From Streptomyces sp. ICC1 (GTDB lineage Bacteria; Actinomycetota; Actinomycetes; Streptomycetales; Streptomycetaceae): a stretch of DNA of 64,000 nucleotides. Positions 34,077 to 44,200 of the stretch are shown piece after piece. Made by a program: the position numbers and the translations under genes. The DNA lies in contig NZ_CP030287.1 of the NCBI RefSeq assembly GCF_003287935.1, positions 7,696,869 through 7,760,868 on the forward strand, given 5' to 3'. The notes beneath the pieces are model-generated. The model ran no database searches. It saw only the letters and a program-made list of their open reading frames with translations, and was not told the origin of the DNA. Within the stretch, counting starts at the first letter, position 1, and each line of letters starts with the position of its first letter.

Positions 34077-35705
34077 GTGACCGACGATCCATCGCGCCGC
34101 AAAGTCCTCAGGAACACCGGGGTGTTGGCGGGCGCCGCACTGATCACCGGCCTGCCGGCCGGAAACGCCGCGCAGGCCGCCCCGCGCGGGGAGCAGCCCC
34201 CGCCCGTCGTGGCACTGCCCGCGGGCCGGCTCCTCGGCAGCAGGGAGGGGGGCCTCTCCGTGTTCAAGGGCGTGCCCTACGCCGCCCCGCCGGTCGGCGC
34301 GCTGCGCTGGCGGCCGGCGGCGGCGCACCCCGGATGGCAGGGCACGCGTGACGCCACCGCCTTCGGCCCGAGCGCACCGCAGCCCTACCGGGAAGGGGGC
34401 GACCAGGTGCTCGGAACGCACGGATCGCCCCCCTTCGACGAGGACTGCCTGACGCTCAACGTCTGGACCCCCGCGGCCGACGGCGCCAAACGCCCGGTGC
34501 TGGTGTGGATCCACGGCGGCGGGTTCATCTCGGGATCCGGCTCGATGCCGGGCTACCACGGCGATACGTTCGCGCGCGACGGCGACCTCGTCGTCGTCAC
34601 CGTCAACTACCGCCTGGGACCGCTGGGTTACCTCTACTTCGGCGAGGAGGGGGCGGGCGGCAACTTCTGGCTCACCGACCAGCTCGCCGCCCTGCGCTGG
34701 GTCCGGGACAACATCGCCGCCTTCGGCGGGGACCCGGACGACATCACCCTCGCCGGCCAGTCCGGCGGCGCGTTCTCGGTCGCGGCGCTGGCCGGTGCCC
34801 GGCCCAAGGGCCGCCCGCTGTTCCGGCGGGCCATCCTGCAGAGCCCGCCGCTCGGGCTGAAGGTCCCCACCCGCGCCGAGTCGCTCCAGCGCACCGCACA
34901 GTTCATGGACATCCTCGGGGCCAAGGACGTGGCGGAGCTGCGGGCCGCGCCCTGGCCCCGCCTGGTCGCCGCCACCTTCGAGATGTTCGGCCGTACCGGG
35001 CGGTGGGGGTACTGGTCCACCCCGTTCCTGCCCGTGCTCGACGGCGTCACCCTGGACCGCGACCCCGCCGAGCTACTGCTCGGCGGGGCCGGGGCGGACA
35101 TCGACGTACTGATCGGCTGGACCAGGGAAGAGGCGAACTTCGCCTTCGGGCTCAGCGAGCCGTACGCCGCCTCGACCAAGGACCAGGTCCTCGCCCGGGT
35201 CCGGGACACCTTCGGGAACCGGGCCGGCCAGGCCTACACCGCGTACGAGGAGGCCCGGCCGGGCGCGCGGCCGGTGGACGTGCTCATGGACCTGATCAGC
35301 GACGACCTGTTCCGCATGCCCGCCCTGGCGTTCGCCGAACGGCGGGCGGACCGCGGGCGGCCGGTCTGGGCGTACCAGTTCAACCTGCCGACGCCCGCGC
35401 ACGGCGGCCGGCTCGGGGCCGCGCACTGCCTGGAACTGCCCTTCGCCTTCGACAACTTCGACAAGTGGTCGCAGGCGCCCTTCCTCGCGGGGCTGGCCCC
35501 CAGGGTCCGGGACGGCCTGGCCTCGACCATGCACGCGGCCTGGATCTCCTTCATCCGCACCGGCGACCCCAACGACCGCCCCGTGCCACGGTGGAACCGC
35601 TACGACCGGGACTCACGCGCGACGATGGCCCTCGACTCGGTCACCACCTGCGTGGACGACCTCGCGGGCCACTGGCGCCGCCTGCACCAGCAGGCGGTGC
35701 CGTAG
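34077..35705 (+). CDS. Secreted carboxylesterase/lipase family B
   Basis: 542 residues, GTG 34077. Twin-arginine signal (RRKVLRNTGVLAGAALITGLP, cleavage near AQAAP). Type-B carboxylesterase fold: oxyanion loop VLVWIHGGGFISGSGS, nucleophile elbow GQSGGAF (Ser229), a catalytic acid in the WTREEANF region, and a catalytic His in GAAHCLELPFAFDNF, with the typical C-terminal FIRTGDPND. It hydrolyses ester substrates outside the cell after folding inside it. The TAG stop at 35703-35705 lies in the border of palindromic element A2. Confidence 0.9.
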   Translation: MTDDPSRRKVLRNTGVLAGAALITGLPAGNAAQAAPRGEQPPPVVALPAGRLLGSREGGLSVFKGVPYAAPPVGALRWRPAAAHPGWQGTRDATAFGPSAPQPYREGGDQVLGTHGSPPFDEDCLTLNVWTPAADGAKRPVLVWIHGGGFISGSGSMPGYHGDTFARDGDLVVVTVNYRLGPLGYLYFGEEGAGGNFWLTDQLAALRWVRDNIAAFGGDPDDITLAGQSGGAFSVAALAGARPKGRPLFRRAILQSPPLGLKVPTRAESLQRTAQFMDILGAKDVAELRAAPWPRLVAATFEMFGRTGRWGYWSTPFLPVLDGVTLDRDPAELLLGGAGADIDVLIGWTREEANFAFGLSEPYAASTKDQVLARVRDTFGNRAGQAYTAYEEARPGARPVDVLMDLISDDLFRMPALAFAERRADRGRPVWAYQFNLPTPAHGGRLGAAHCLELPFAFDNFDKWSQAPFLAGLAPRVRDGLASTMHAAWISFIRTGDPNDRPVPRWNRYDRDSRATMALDSVTTCVDDLAGHWRRLHQQAVP

Positions 35706-35869
35706 GCCGTCTCTTTCGGATCTTGCCGGGCCCGCGACGCCTGGCACCGCGCCTGGCCGCGTTGGCGGGACGCCCGAGTACGTCCAGTACACGCAGCGCC
35801 CCTCCGCCTTGCCATGCACGGCACCAGACGCCGCGAGCTCGGCCGACAAGATCCGAAAGAGACGGCCTA
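35703..35869. mobile_element. Palindromic non-autonomous element, type A copy 2
   Basis: 167 bp from TAGGCCGTC to GACGGCCTA. The outer 23 bp of each arm are exact complements (to GGATCTTG), with imperfect pairing throughout. The interior holds GTACGTCCAGTAC and CTTGCCATGCACGGCACC. No ORF of its own. It overlaps the carboxylesterase stop on the left and precedes a 5'-truncated LamG gene on the right, providing an internal ATG (35809) that happens to be in frame with it. Confidence 0.7.
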
Positions 35870-38127
35870 GCCGCGGGCGCCGGTCTACGAGGAGTGGCCC
35901 GGGGGGTGGGAGCCGTGGGAAGCTGCGGGCGGAGGACGAGTCGGACACCTCGGCGTGGAAGCGCTTCCGCAACGACGCGGTGCTGTCCGTCGACTACATC
36001 GGCAAGCCCAACACCCCCATCTACGTGGGCCTGATCGCAGGCTCCGGTCAGGTGTGCTCCAACGACGCCGCCAGCCCGAGCGTGGTCTCCGACCCGACTC
36101 CGGCGCTGACCGCGATCACCGAGACCGTGTGGGGCGGCGAGGCCGGCGCCTCGCTGCGGATCCTCATGCAGACCGAGAAGAAGGAGACCAACGGCACCTG
36201 GACCCCGGTCAAGGCCAACGCGGCCGACGCCAACTACGTCCAGCGGCCCGCCTCGGGCTTCGTGGGGGACAACGTCAAGGTCACCAGCGATCCGCCCGCC
36301 GCTCTGGCGGACGGCACCCAGTACCGGTTCCGGACCTGGACCCGGTCGTACGCGGACGGTCACGAACGGACCAGCAACCCGAGCGCGGACTGCTACTTCA
36401 AGGTCGACTCCAGCGCCCCCAAGGCCCCGGCAGTCACCTTCGGAACCCCGTACAGCGCCTGCACCAGCACCGCCTGCGTGGCGGCCGGCAAGCCCAACCA
36501 GGCCGGTCAGTTCACCTTCGGCCCGGCTTCGGGTGACACGAACACGGCCTACCAGTACAAGCTGTCGACGGACACCTCGTGGGCCGAGATCGCCGGCGCC
36601 AAGCCGACCGTCTCGATCACCCCGCCGCTGTCCGGGACGATGAAGCTGAACGTGAAGGCCAAGGACTCCCTGGGCCGCTGGGGCGCCACCAGCATCGTCG
36701 ACTTCGTGGTCAAGGAAGGCCCCGGTCCGGTCGGCTACTGGAACTTCGACGAGTACGACGGTCAGGCGATCGACACCTCGACCACGAACGCGACCCTCCA
36801 GAACAACGCGGACCTGTCCGCGGGCAGCCTGCGCACCGAGAACGGCCGTCGCGGCGGGCTGAAGACGCCCACCGTCCACGAGGACCGGACGCTGCTGCTG
36901 AACGGCACCAGCACCCAGTACGCCTCCACCTCCAAGCCGGTCATCGACACCCGTTCCTCCTTCACCGTCGCGGGCTGGGTCCGCCTGGACCGCACGGACA
37001 AGAACTCCACGGTGTTCGGTCAGGCGGGTACGAACATGAGCGGCGTCGCGATCACCGCGTGGGCCGGCAAGCCGTGGATGATCCAGATGGCCACGGAGGA
37101 CACCACCGAGGGCCAACTGACGATCGGCCGGGTCACCGGAACGACCCCGGCGCAGGCCGGAGTGTGGACGCACGTCGCGGCCACCTACAACCAGTCCACG
37201 GACCTCGCGAAGCTGTACGTCAACGGGCGCCTCGAGGGCCAGATGACCGTGACCAACCCGATCGCCACCACCGGTCCCATGAACTTCGGCGCGATCAAGC
37301 ACCGCGGTGCCCTCACCGACTTCCTTCCGGGCCGTGTCGACGAGGTCAAGGCCTGGCAGGACGAGCTCAGCGAGTCCGCGGTCAAGCAGGACGCCTCCCT
37401 CATCGACCCCGCGACCGGCAAGCCGTTCGTGGACCTGGCGGGCGCCTGGGACCTCTCCCAGACCGGTCCGGTCTTCACCGACACCTCCGGCAACGGCCGC
37501 GCCCTGACGGCGACGACCGGCACCACCCTCAACGAGGGCGCGCTGAAGCTCAACGGCACCACGCAGGCGGCCACCGCCGCCGGCCCGGTCGTCGACGACT
37601 CCGGTTCCTTCACGGTGACGGCCGAGGCCAGGCTCGACAACACCGCTCTGCTCACGAAGCCGGACGGATACAAGGCCCAGGTCATCGGCCAGCGCACCGC
37701 CACCGGATCCTCCTGGAGCCTGTGGTTCGAGAAGACCGGTGTACGGACCGAGCCGGACGAGCAGGACCCGACCAAGATGCTGTCCTTCGCCGAGGGGACC
37801 TGGCACTTCGGCCGCCTGACGGCCGACGGCTCCGGCACCTCGGTGGCCAGCGACCTGCCCGCCGAGCTCAACGCGGGCGTCCAGGTGACCGGCGTCCACA
37901 ACGCCCAGGACGGCACCATCACCCTCTACGTCGGCGCCGCGGGCCAGAGCCAGCCCAAGGCCTACACGGCCGCCGCCGGCACCGGTGAGCTCGCGGTCGG
38001 CAAGGGCTTCACCGACAGCGCCTGGGGCAGCTTCCTGCCCGGCGAGGTCAAGGGCATGCGCCTGTGGTCCGGCGCGGTGAAGGACGCCCAGCAGGTCTCC
38101 GACGTCGTCTTCGGCGCCGGCAGCTGA
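35809..38127 (+). CDS. LamG-like jellyroll fold protein, 5'-truncated
   Basis: Open from ATG 35809 inside element A2, 772 codons, but homology-like sequence begins only at about 35924 (LRAEDESDTSAWKRFRNDAVLSVDYIGKPNTP). Fibronectin-like segments with paired Cys follow to about residue 290. Then two LamG/concanavalin-like domains (GYWNFDEYDGQAIDTS.., SSFTVAGWVRLD, VWTHVAATYNQ, AKLYVNGRLEGQ; and GAWDLSQTGPVFTDTSGNGRALT.., GSFTVTAEARLD). Full-length relatives next to RHS genes are several hundred residues longer and have a signal peptide. Here the 5' part is gone. It probably once worked with the adjacent RHS protein at the cell surface. Confidence 0.7.
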   Translation: MPCTAPDAASSADKIRKRRPSRGRRSTRSGPGGGSRGKLRAEDESDTSAWKRFRNDAVLSVDYIGKPNTPIYVGLIAGSGQVCSNDAASPSVVSDPTPALTAITETVWGGEAGASLRILMQTEKKETNGTWTPVKANAADANYVQRPASGFVGDNVKVTSDPPAALADGTQYRFRTWTRSYADGHERTSNPSADCYFKVDSSAPKAPAVTFGTPYSACTSTACVAAGKPNQAGQFTFGPASGDTNTAYQYKLSTDTSWAEIAGAKPTVSITPPLSGTMKLNVKAKDSLGRWGATSIVDFVVKEGPGPVGYWNFDEYDGQAIDTSTTNATLQNNADLSAGSLRTENGRRGGLKTPTVHEDRTLLLNGTSTQYASTSKPVIDTRSSFTVAGWVRLDRTDKNSTVFGQAGTNMSGVAITAWAGKPWMIQMATEDTTEGQLTIGRVTGTTPAQAGVWTHVAATYNQSTDLAKLYVNGRLEGQMTVTNPIATTGPMNFGAIKHRGALTDFLPGRVDEVKAWQDELSESAVKQDASLIDPATGKPFVDLAGAWDLSQTGPVFTDTSGNGRALTATTGTTLNEGALKLNGTTQAATAAGPVVDDSGSFTVTAEARLDNTALLTKPDGYKAQVIGQRTATGSSWSLWFEKTGVRTEPDEQDPTKMLSFAEGTWHFGRLTADGSGTSVASDLPAELNAGVQVTGVHNAQDGTITLYVGAAGQSQPKAYTAAAGTGELAVGKGFTDSAWGSFLPGEVKGMRLWSGAVKDAQQVSDVVFGAGS

Positions 38128-38153
38128 TCGTCCTCCCCCTCCATCAATGACTT

Positions 38154-38187
38154 GCCGTGGCCGCCCCCGAAAGGGGGCGGCCACGGC
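38154..38187 (+). terminator. Hairpin between the LamG and RHS genes
   Basis: A perfect 15-bp stem (38154-38168 with 38173-38187) closed by a GAAA tetraloop, 26 bp past the LamG stop and 40 bp before the RHS start. Stable, without a T-run. Confidence 0.75.
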
Positions 38188-38226
38188 CTCACCTGTACCC
38201 GAAACACCTATCCACATGGAGCATTC

Positions 38227-41200
38227 GTGTCCATCCGACCACCAGGCGGAGTGATCCTCCGCCACCGGCTGCCGTTGGCGGCCGCCCTGGCGCTCGCCCT
38301 CGCGGTGCCGGGGATCCTGACCCCGGCCGCGGAGGCCGCCGACCTCCCCGGCGCCCCGAAGATCGCCAAGCCGAAGGACGCCAAGGTCAAGGCGGTCAAC
38401 GCGCAGGGCGCGAAGGCTGCCGTGGAGTTGGTGGCGAAGAACAAGGCGGAGAACAAGGTCCAGGCGGACCGGGCCCGGGCGGAGGCCAAGGCGGACTGGC
38501 CGAAGGCGGCCACGCTGGAGGGCTCGGCCGCGCGGTCGGGCTCGCGCCCGCTGGTCGACGTACGGTCCACGGCGCGGGTGAGGAGCCCGCTGCTGTCCCC
38601 GTCGGTTCCCAAGGGCCCGGCAGCGCCCGCGGCGGCCTCCCCGGACAGCGCGGGCGGCAAGTCCACGGTCAAGGTCCTGGACCAGAAGGCGGCGGAGAAG
38701 GCCGGGATCACCGGTGTCCTGTTCACCGCGACCAACACGGCTGACGGTCCGGCGCAGTTGACCGTGGACTACGGCTCCTTCGCCTCGGCGGTGGGTGGTG
38801 GCTGGTCCACGCGCCTGGGTCTGGTCAGCCTGCCCGCGTGTGCGCTGACCACCCCCGACAAGGCGGAGTGCCGCAAGACGACCCCGCTGCCCTCGGCGAA
38901 CAGCCTGAAGAACCGCACGGTGACGGCCGATGTCACCTCGCTCTCCGCCGGAACCCCGACCGCGGCCAAGTCCACGTCCAAGGCCCCGGCGCAGGCTCCG
39001 GCGGTCTTCGCCGTGATGGCGTCGGAGACCGCTTCCCCCCAGGGCGGCGGCGACTTCGCGGCGACCCCGCTCTCGGCCTCCTCCAGTTGGGAGTCCGGCT
39101 CCTCCGGCGGCGGCTTCAGCTGGTCCTACCCGGTGGCCGTTCCGCCCGCCGCGGCCGGCCCTTCGCCGTCGCTGTCGTTCTCGTACAGCTCGGGCAGCAT
39201 CGACGGCCGGACCGCGAACTCCAACAACCAGGGCTCCCAGGTCGGCGAGGGCTTCGACCTGACCTCCTCCTACATCGAGCGCAAGTACGGCTCCTGTGAC
39301 GACGACGGCCAGGAGGACAAGCACGACCTCTGCTGGAAGTACGAGAACGCCTCGCTCGTCCTGAACGGCAAGTCCAGCGAGCTCGTCAAGGACGACACGA
39401 CGGGCAAGTGGCGACTGAAGGACGACGACGCCTCCCAGGTCACCTGGTCCACCGGCGCCGACAACGGCGACAACGACGGCGAGTACTGGAAGGTGCTCAC
39501 CGGTGACGGCACGACCTACACCTTCGGCCTGAACAAGCTCCCGGGCGCAGGCGCGGAGCGCACCAACTCGACTTGGTCCGCGCCGGTGTTCGGCGACGAC
39601 TCGGGCGAGCCCGGCTACACCAAGGGCTCCACCTTCGCCGACCGCCACGAGACCCAGGCCTGGCGCTGGAACCTGGACCTGGTCCAGGACGTCCACGGCA
39701 ACGCGGCCACCTACTGGTATGCGGCCGAGACCAACAACTACGCGAAGAACGGCGACGAGGCCAAGCTCCTCCCGTACACCCGCGGCGGCACCCTCTCCGA
39801 GATCCGCTACGGCCAGCGCGCCGACACCGTCTTCTCGGGCACGCCCTCGCACAAGGTCACCTTCGGTTACGAGGAGCGCTGCTTCGCGGCGAGCTGCGCC
39901 TCGTTGACGAAGGACACCTCGGACCATTGGCCCGATGTTCCCTTCGACTCCATCTGCTCGGCCACGGAGAAGGAGTGCAAGGCCCAGGGCCCGGCCTTCT
40001 TCACGCGCAAGCGCATGGTGAACGTGCAGACCCACGCGTGGTCGACGGCGCTGGAGCCGGACAACTACGCGCTGGTGGACGTGTTCGACCTGACCCAGGA
40101 GTACCTGGACGCGGGTGACCTGGGTGACACCAGTGACCAGACCCTGGTCCTGAAGTCGATCAAGCGCACGGGCAAGAACGGCGGGACCGTCGATGTGCCG
40201 CCGGTGGACTTCACCTACCACATGCGTCCGAACCGGGTGGATGTGGACGGGGACAACATCGTTCCGCTGAACCGTCCGCGCATCAACACGATCACCTCGG
40301 AGACGGGCGCGATCACCACGGTCACGCTCTCGAACCCGGAGTGCGTGCGCGGTTCGAAGATGCCGGTGGCCGAGGACGACAACGCGCTGTCCTGCTATCC
40401 GGTGTACTGGCCGATCAACGGCGGTGACCCGAAGCTCGACTGGTTCCACAAGTACAACGTCGCGGCCGTCACCATCGCCGACCCGGCCGGCCAGAACGAC
40501 CTCGTCGAGAACTCGTACGAGTACGCGAACCCGGGCTGGCACCACAACGACGACCCGCTGACGCCGGAGAAGGAGCGGACCTGGTCCGAGTGGCGCGGCT
40601 ACGGCAAGGTCACCACCTACACCGGCGCCCTCGGCAAGACCCGCTCCAAGGCCGTGAAGGTCTTCATGCAGGGCATGCGCGGCGACAAGCGCAAGGGCAC
40701 CACCGCCACCCGCACCACCACGGTCGCGGCCGTCCCGGTGTCCGGCCTGACGATCCCCGCGATCAACGACGACGAGCAATACTCCGGCTTCCTGCGGCAG
40801 GAGATCACCTACGACGGGGCCACCCCGGCCTCCGTGTCGGTGACCGACCCCTGGAGCAAGGAGACCGCCAGCCAGCAGAAGTCGTACGCCAACACCAAGG
40901 CGCACTACGTCCGCACGGGGACCACCTACGGCCACACCTTCCTGACCGCCTCCAACACCTGGCGGTCCACCCGCGCCGACAGCGCGTACGACGACTACGG
41001 CCTGCAGACGCAGACTTCGTCGGCCGGAGACACGGCCAAGACCGGCGACGAGTCGTGCACCCGCACCTGGTACGCGCGCAATGACGCCAAGGGCTTCACC
41101 GGCCTGCCTTCGCGCACCCGCACCGTCGCGGCGGAGTGCTCCGTCACCGACGACAAGCTGACCCTCCCCGCCAACTCGGCGACCCGCGGTGACGTCCTGT

Positions 41201-44200
41201 CCGACACGGCCACCGTGTACGACGACACCACCGCGACCGCCTGGACCGCCAACCAGACCCCCACCCTGGGCCTGGCCACGTGGACCGGGCGCGCCCAGGC
41301 CTACCCGGCCGCCAGCGGCACCGCGGACCGCAACCCGGTCGGCGCCGCCGGCTGGCAGACCACCGCGAAGACCACGTACGACACGGCGACCTCGAAGCTC
41401 GGCCGCCCGTTGACCGCCACCGACGCCGGCGGCAACACGACCACGACCAGCTACACACCGGCCGCCGCGGGCCCGCTCGAAGTCACGGTGATCACCGGGC
41501 CGAAGCTCGCCTCCAACGCGCAGCAGCACAGGACGTACACGTACACGGACCTGCGCGGATCCATCGTGCGTTCCATCGACGCCAACATGGGCTCGACCTT
41601 CAACACCTACGACGGCCTGGGCCGTGTGACCGCCACCTGGCTGCCCAACCGGGGCCAGTCCCTGACTCCGAACGTCAAGTACGGCTACCTGCTGGAGCGC
41701 GGCAAGCAGCCGTGGACCTCGGTCGGCGCCCTCGTGCCCGACGGCAGTTACAAGACGGTCTACACGATCGCGGACGCGCTCCTGCGTCCGCTGCAGACCC
41801 AGACCCCGTCGTCGAACGGCGGCCGGATCCTGACCGACACCCGCTACGACTCCCGTGGCCTGGCCTACGAGTCCTACGCGGACATCTGGGACAAGGACAA
41901 GGCGCCGGAAGGCGTCTACGCCCGCGCCGAGTACGGCAGCACCCCCGCCCAGTCGCAGACCGTCTTCGACGGCCTCGGCCGCCCCACGACCAGCACCCTG
42001 CTCGTCTACGGCGTGCAGAAGCAGTCCACGACCACCAGCTACACCGGTGACTCGACCGCCTCGACGGCCGTCCAGGGCGGCAACGCGACCCGTACGATCG
42101 TCGACGCGCTGGGCCGGACCGCGGAGACCCGCACCTACGGCGGGACCACGCCGAACGACCCCGCCTACGGGGGGACCGCACCCGGCACGTCCTACACCAG
42201 TGTGAGCAACACCTACACCGTCGACGGCAAGCAGGCCGCGATCACGGGCCCCGACAACGCGAAGTGGACGTACGGCTACGACCTCTTCGGCCGGGCCGTG
42301 ACCACGACCGACCCCGACAAGGGCAAGGGCACCACGACGTACACCGTCCTGGACCAGATCGCGACGTCCAAGGACGCCCGCAACACGGTCCTGGAGTACA
42401 GCTACGACGAGCTCGGCCGTAAGACGGGCCTGTGGAAGTCGCCGAAGTCCGACGCCAACAAGCTCGCGGCGTGGACGTACGACACGGTCCGCAAGGGTTC
42501 CCCTTCGGCCTCCACCCGCTACGAGGGCGGCCTGACCGGGAAGGCCTACACGAAGTCGGTCACCGCGTACGACGTCCTGGGCCGTCCCTCGACGAACCGG
42601 CTGACCCTGCCCGCCGACGACCCGCTCGTCACTTCGGGCGCCATCGCCGCCACCACCGACACGACGGCGACCTACCGGCTGGACGGTTCCCCGAACACCG
42701 TGGCCGGACCGGCTGCCGCGGGCCTGCCCGCGGAGACCCTCCAGGTGAGCTACAACAACTTCGGTCTCCCGAAGGGGCTTTCCGGAACCACCGACTACGT
42801 GCAGAACGTGTCGTACTCCCCGCTGGGTGACATCGACCAGCTCACCCTGGCCCGTTCCGCGGCCGCCGGTGTGCGCAAGACGTTCGTCGGCAACACCTAC
42901 GAGGAGGGCACCCGCCGCCTGCTGCGGTCCACGGTCAACGACCAGACGCACAACGGCATGCTGCAAGAGCTGACCTACAGCTACGACCAGGCGGGCAATG
43001 TCCTGTCGATCTTCGACTCGGCTCCGCTGAGCGGGTTCACCAAGGCCGACAACCAGTGCTTCTCCTACGACGCGCAGCGCCGGATGACCGAGGCCTGGAC
43101 CCCGAAGACCGCCGACTGCAACCCGACCGGGCGCACCGCCGCCAACCTCGACGGCGCGGCTCCGTACTGGAACAGCTACACGTACACGGCGGGCGGCCAG
43201 CGGGCCACGGAGAAGACGAACACCGGGACTCCGCAGACCCGTACCTACTGCTACGACCCGGCCCGCCCGCACGCCCTGGCGGCCACCACCACTGGCGCCA
43301 CCTGCACCGGTGTGACCCCGCAGTACACCTACGACGCGACCGGCAACACCACCAAGCGCGCCGAAACCCCGGGCAGCGCGACCTCGCAGAGCCTGGCCTG
43401 GGGTCCGGAGGGCAAGCTCACCAAGACCACGGAGGGCGCCAACGCCACCGACTACGTCTACGACGCGGAAGGCGAACTCCTGATCCGCCGTGACCCGGCG
43501 GGCGAGACGGTCCTCTACGCGGGCTCCAACGAGGTCCACCTCAAGGGCGCCAAGAAGTGGGCCACCCGCTCGTACACCATCGCCAGTACCAAGGTCGCGG
43601 TCCTGACCAACGAATCCGGCAGCGCCAAGCTGTCGTTCGTGGCCGGCGACGCCCACTCAACGTCTTCGCTCACCATCTCCGCGGACGACACCCAGGCGGT
43701 GTCCAAGCGCTACACCACCCCGTTCGGCTCCGCACGCGGACCGGCGGCGGCCAACTGGCCCGAGGACAAGCGGTTCTTGGACAAGCCCGAGGACATCGGC
43801 ACGGGCCTGACCCACATCGGCGCACGTGAATACGACGCGGCCCTCGGCCAGTTCCTCAGCGTCGACCCCGTGCTGAGCCTCGACCAGCACCAGTCCCTCA
43901 ACGGCTACACCTACGCGAACAACAGCCCGGTCACCAACAGCGACCCGACCGGTCTCGAGAGCTGCGGCAGCTACGGCTACTGCGGTGGCGGCGGCTGGAC
44001 CAACGGCGAGCACATCGAGGACATGCCGGACGATGACGGCGGCGGTGGCGGCGGTGGCGGCGGTGGCGGAGGCAATGGAGTCTTCTCCGCCGGTTGGAAC
44101 TCTCTGGGAGGCATCATGGGACGAAGGCCCACCATCGCTGATGTGGCGCGGCGTGCCGGTGTCTCCCGCAGCCCGGTGTCCTTCGCGTTCAATGGCCGTC

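Noticed and set aside
35641..43656. A 2671-codon open frame on the minus strand opposite the LamG and RHS genes
   Set aside because: It is antisense to well-conserved RHS repeats, has a Val/Gly/Arg-rich composition typical of GC-rich shadow frames, and shows no domain. The plus-strand genes have clear families.
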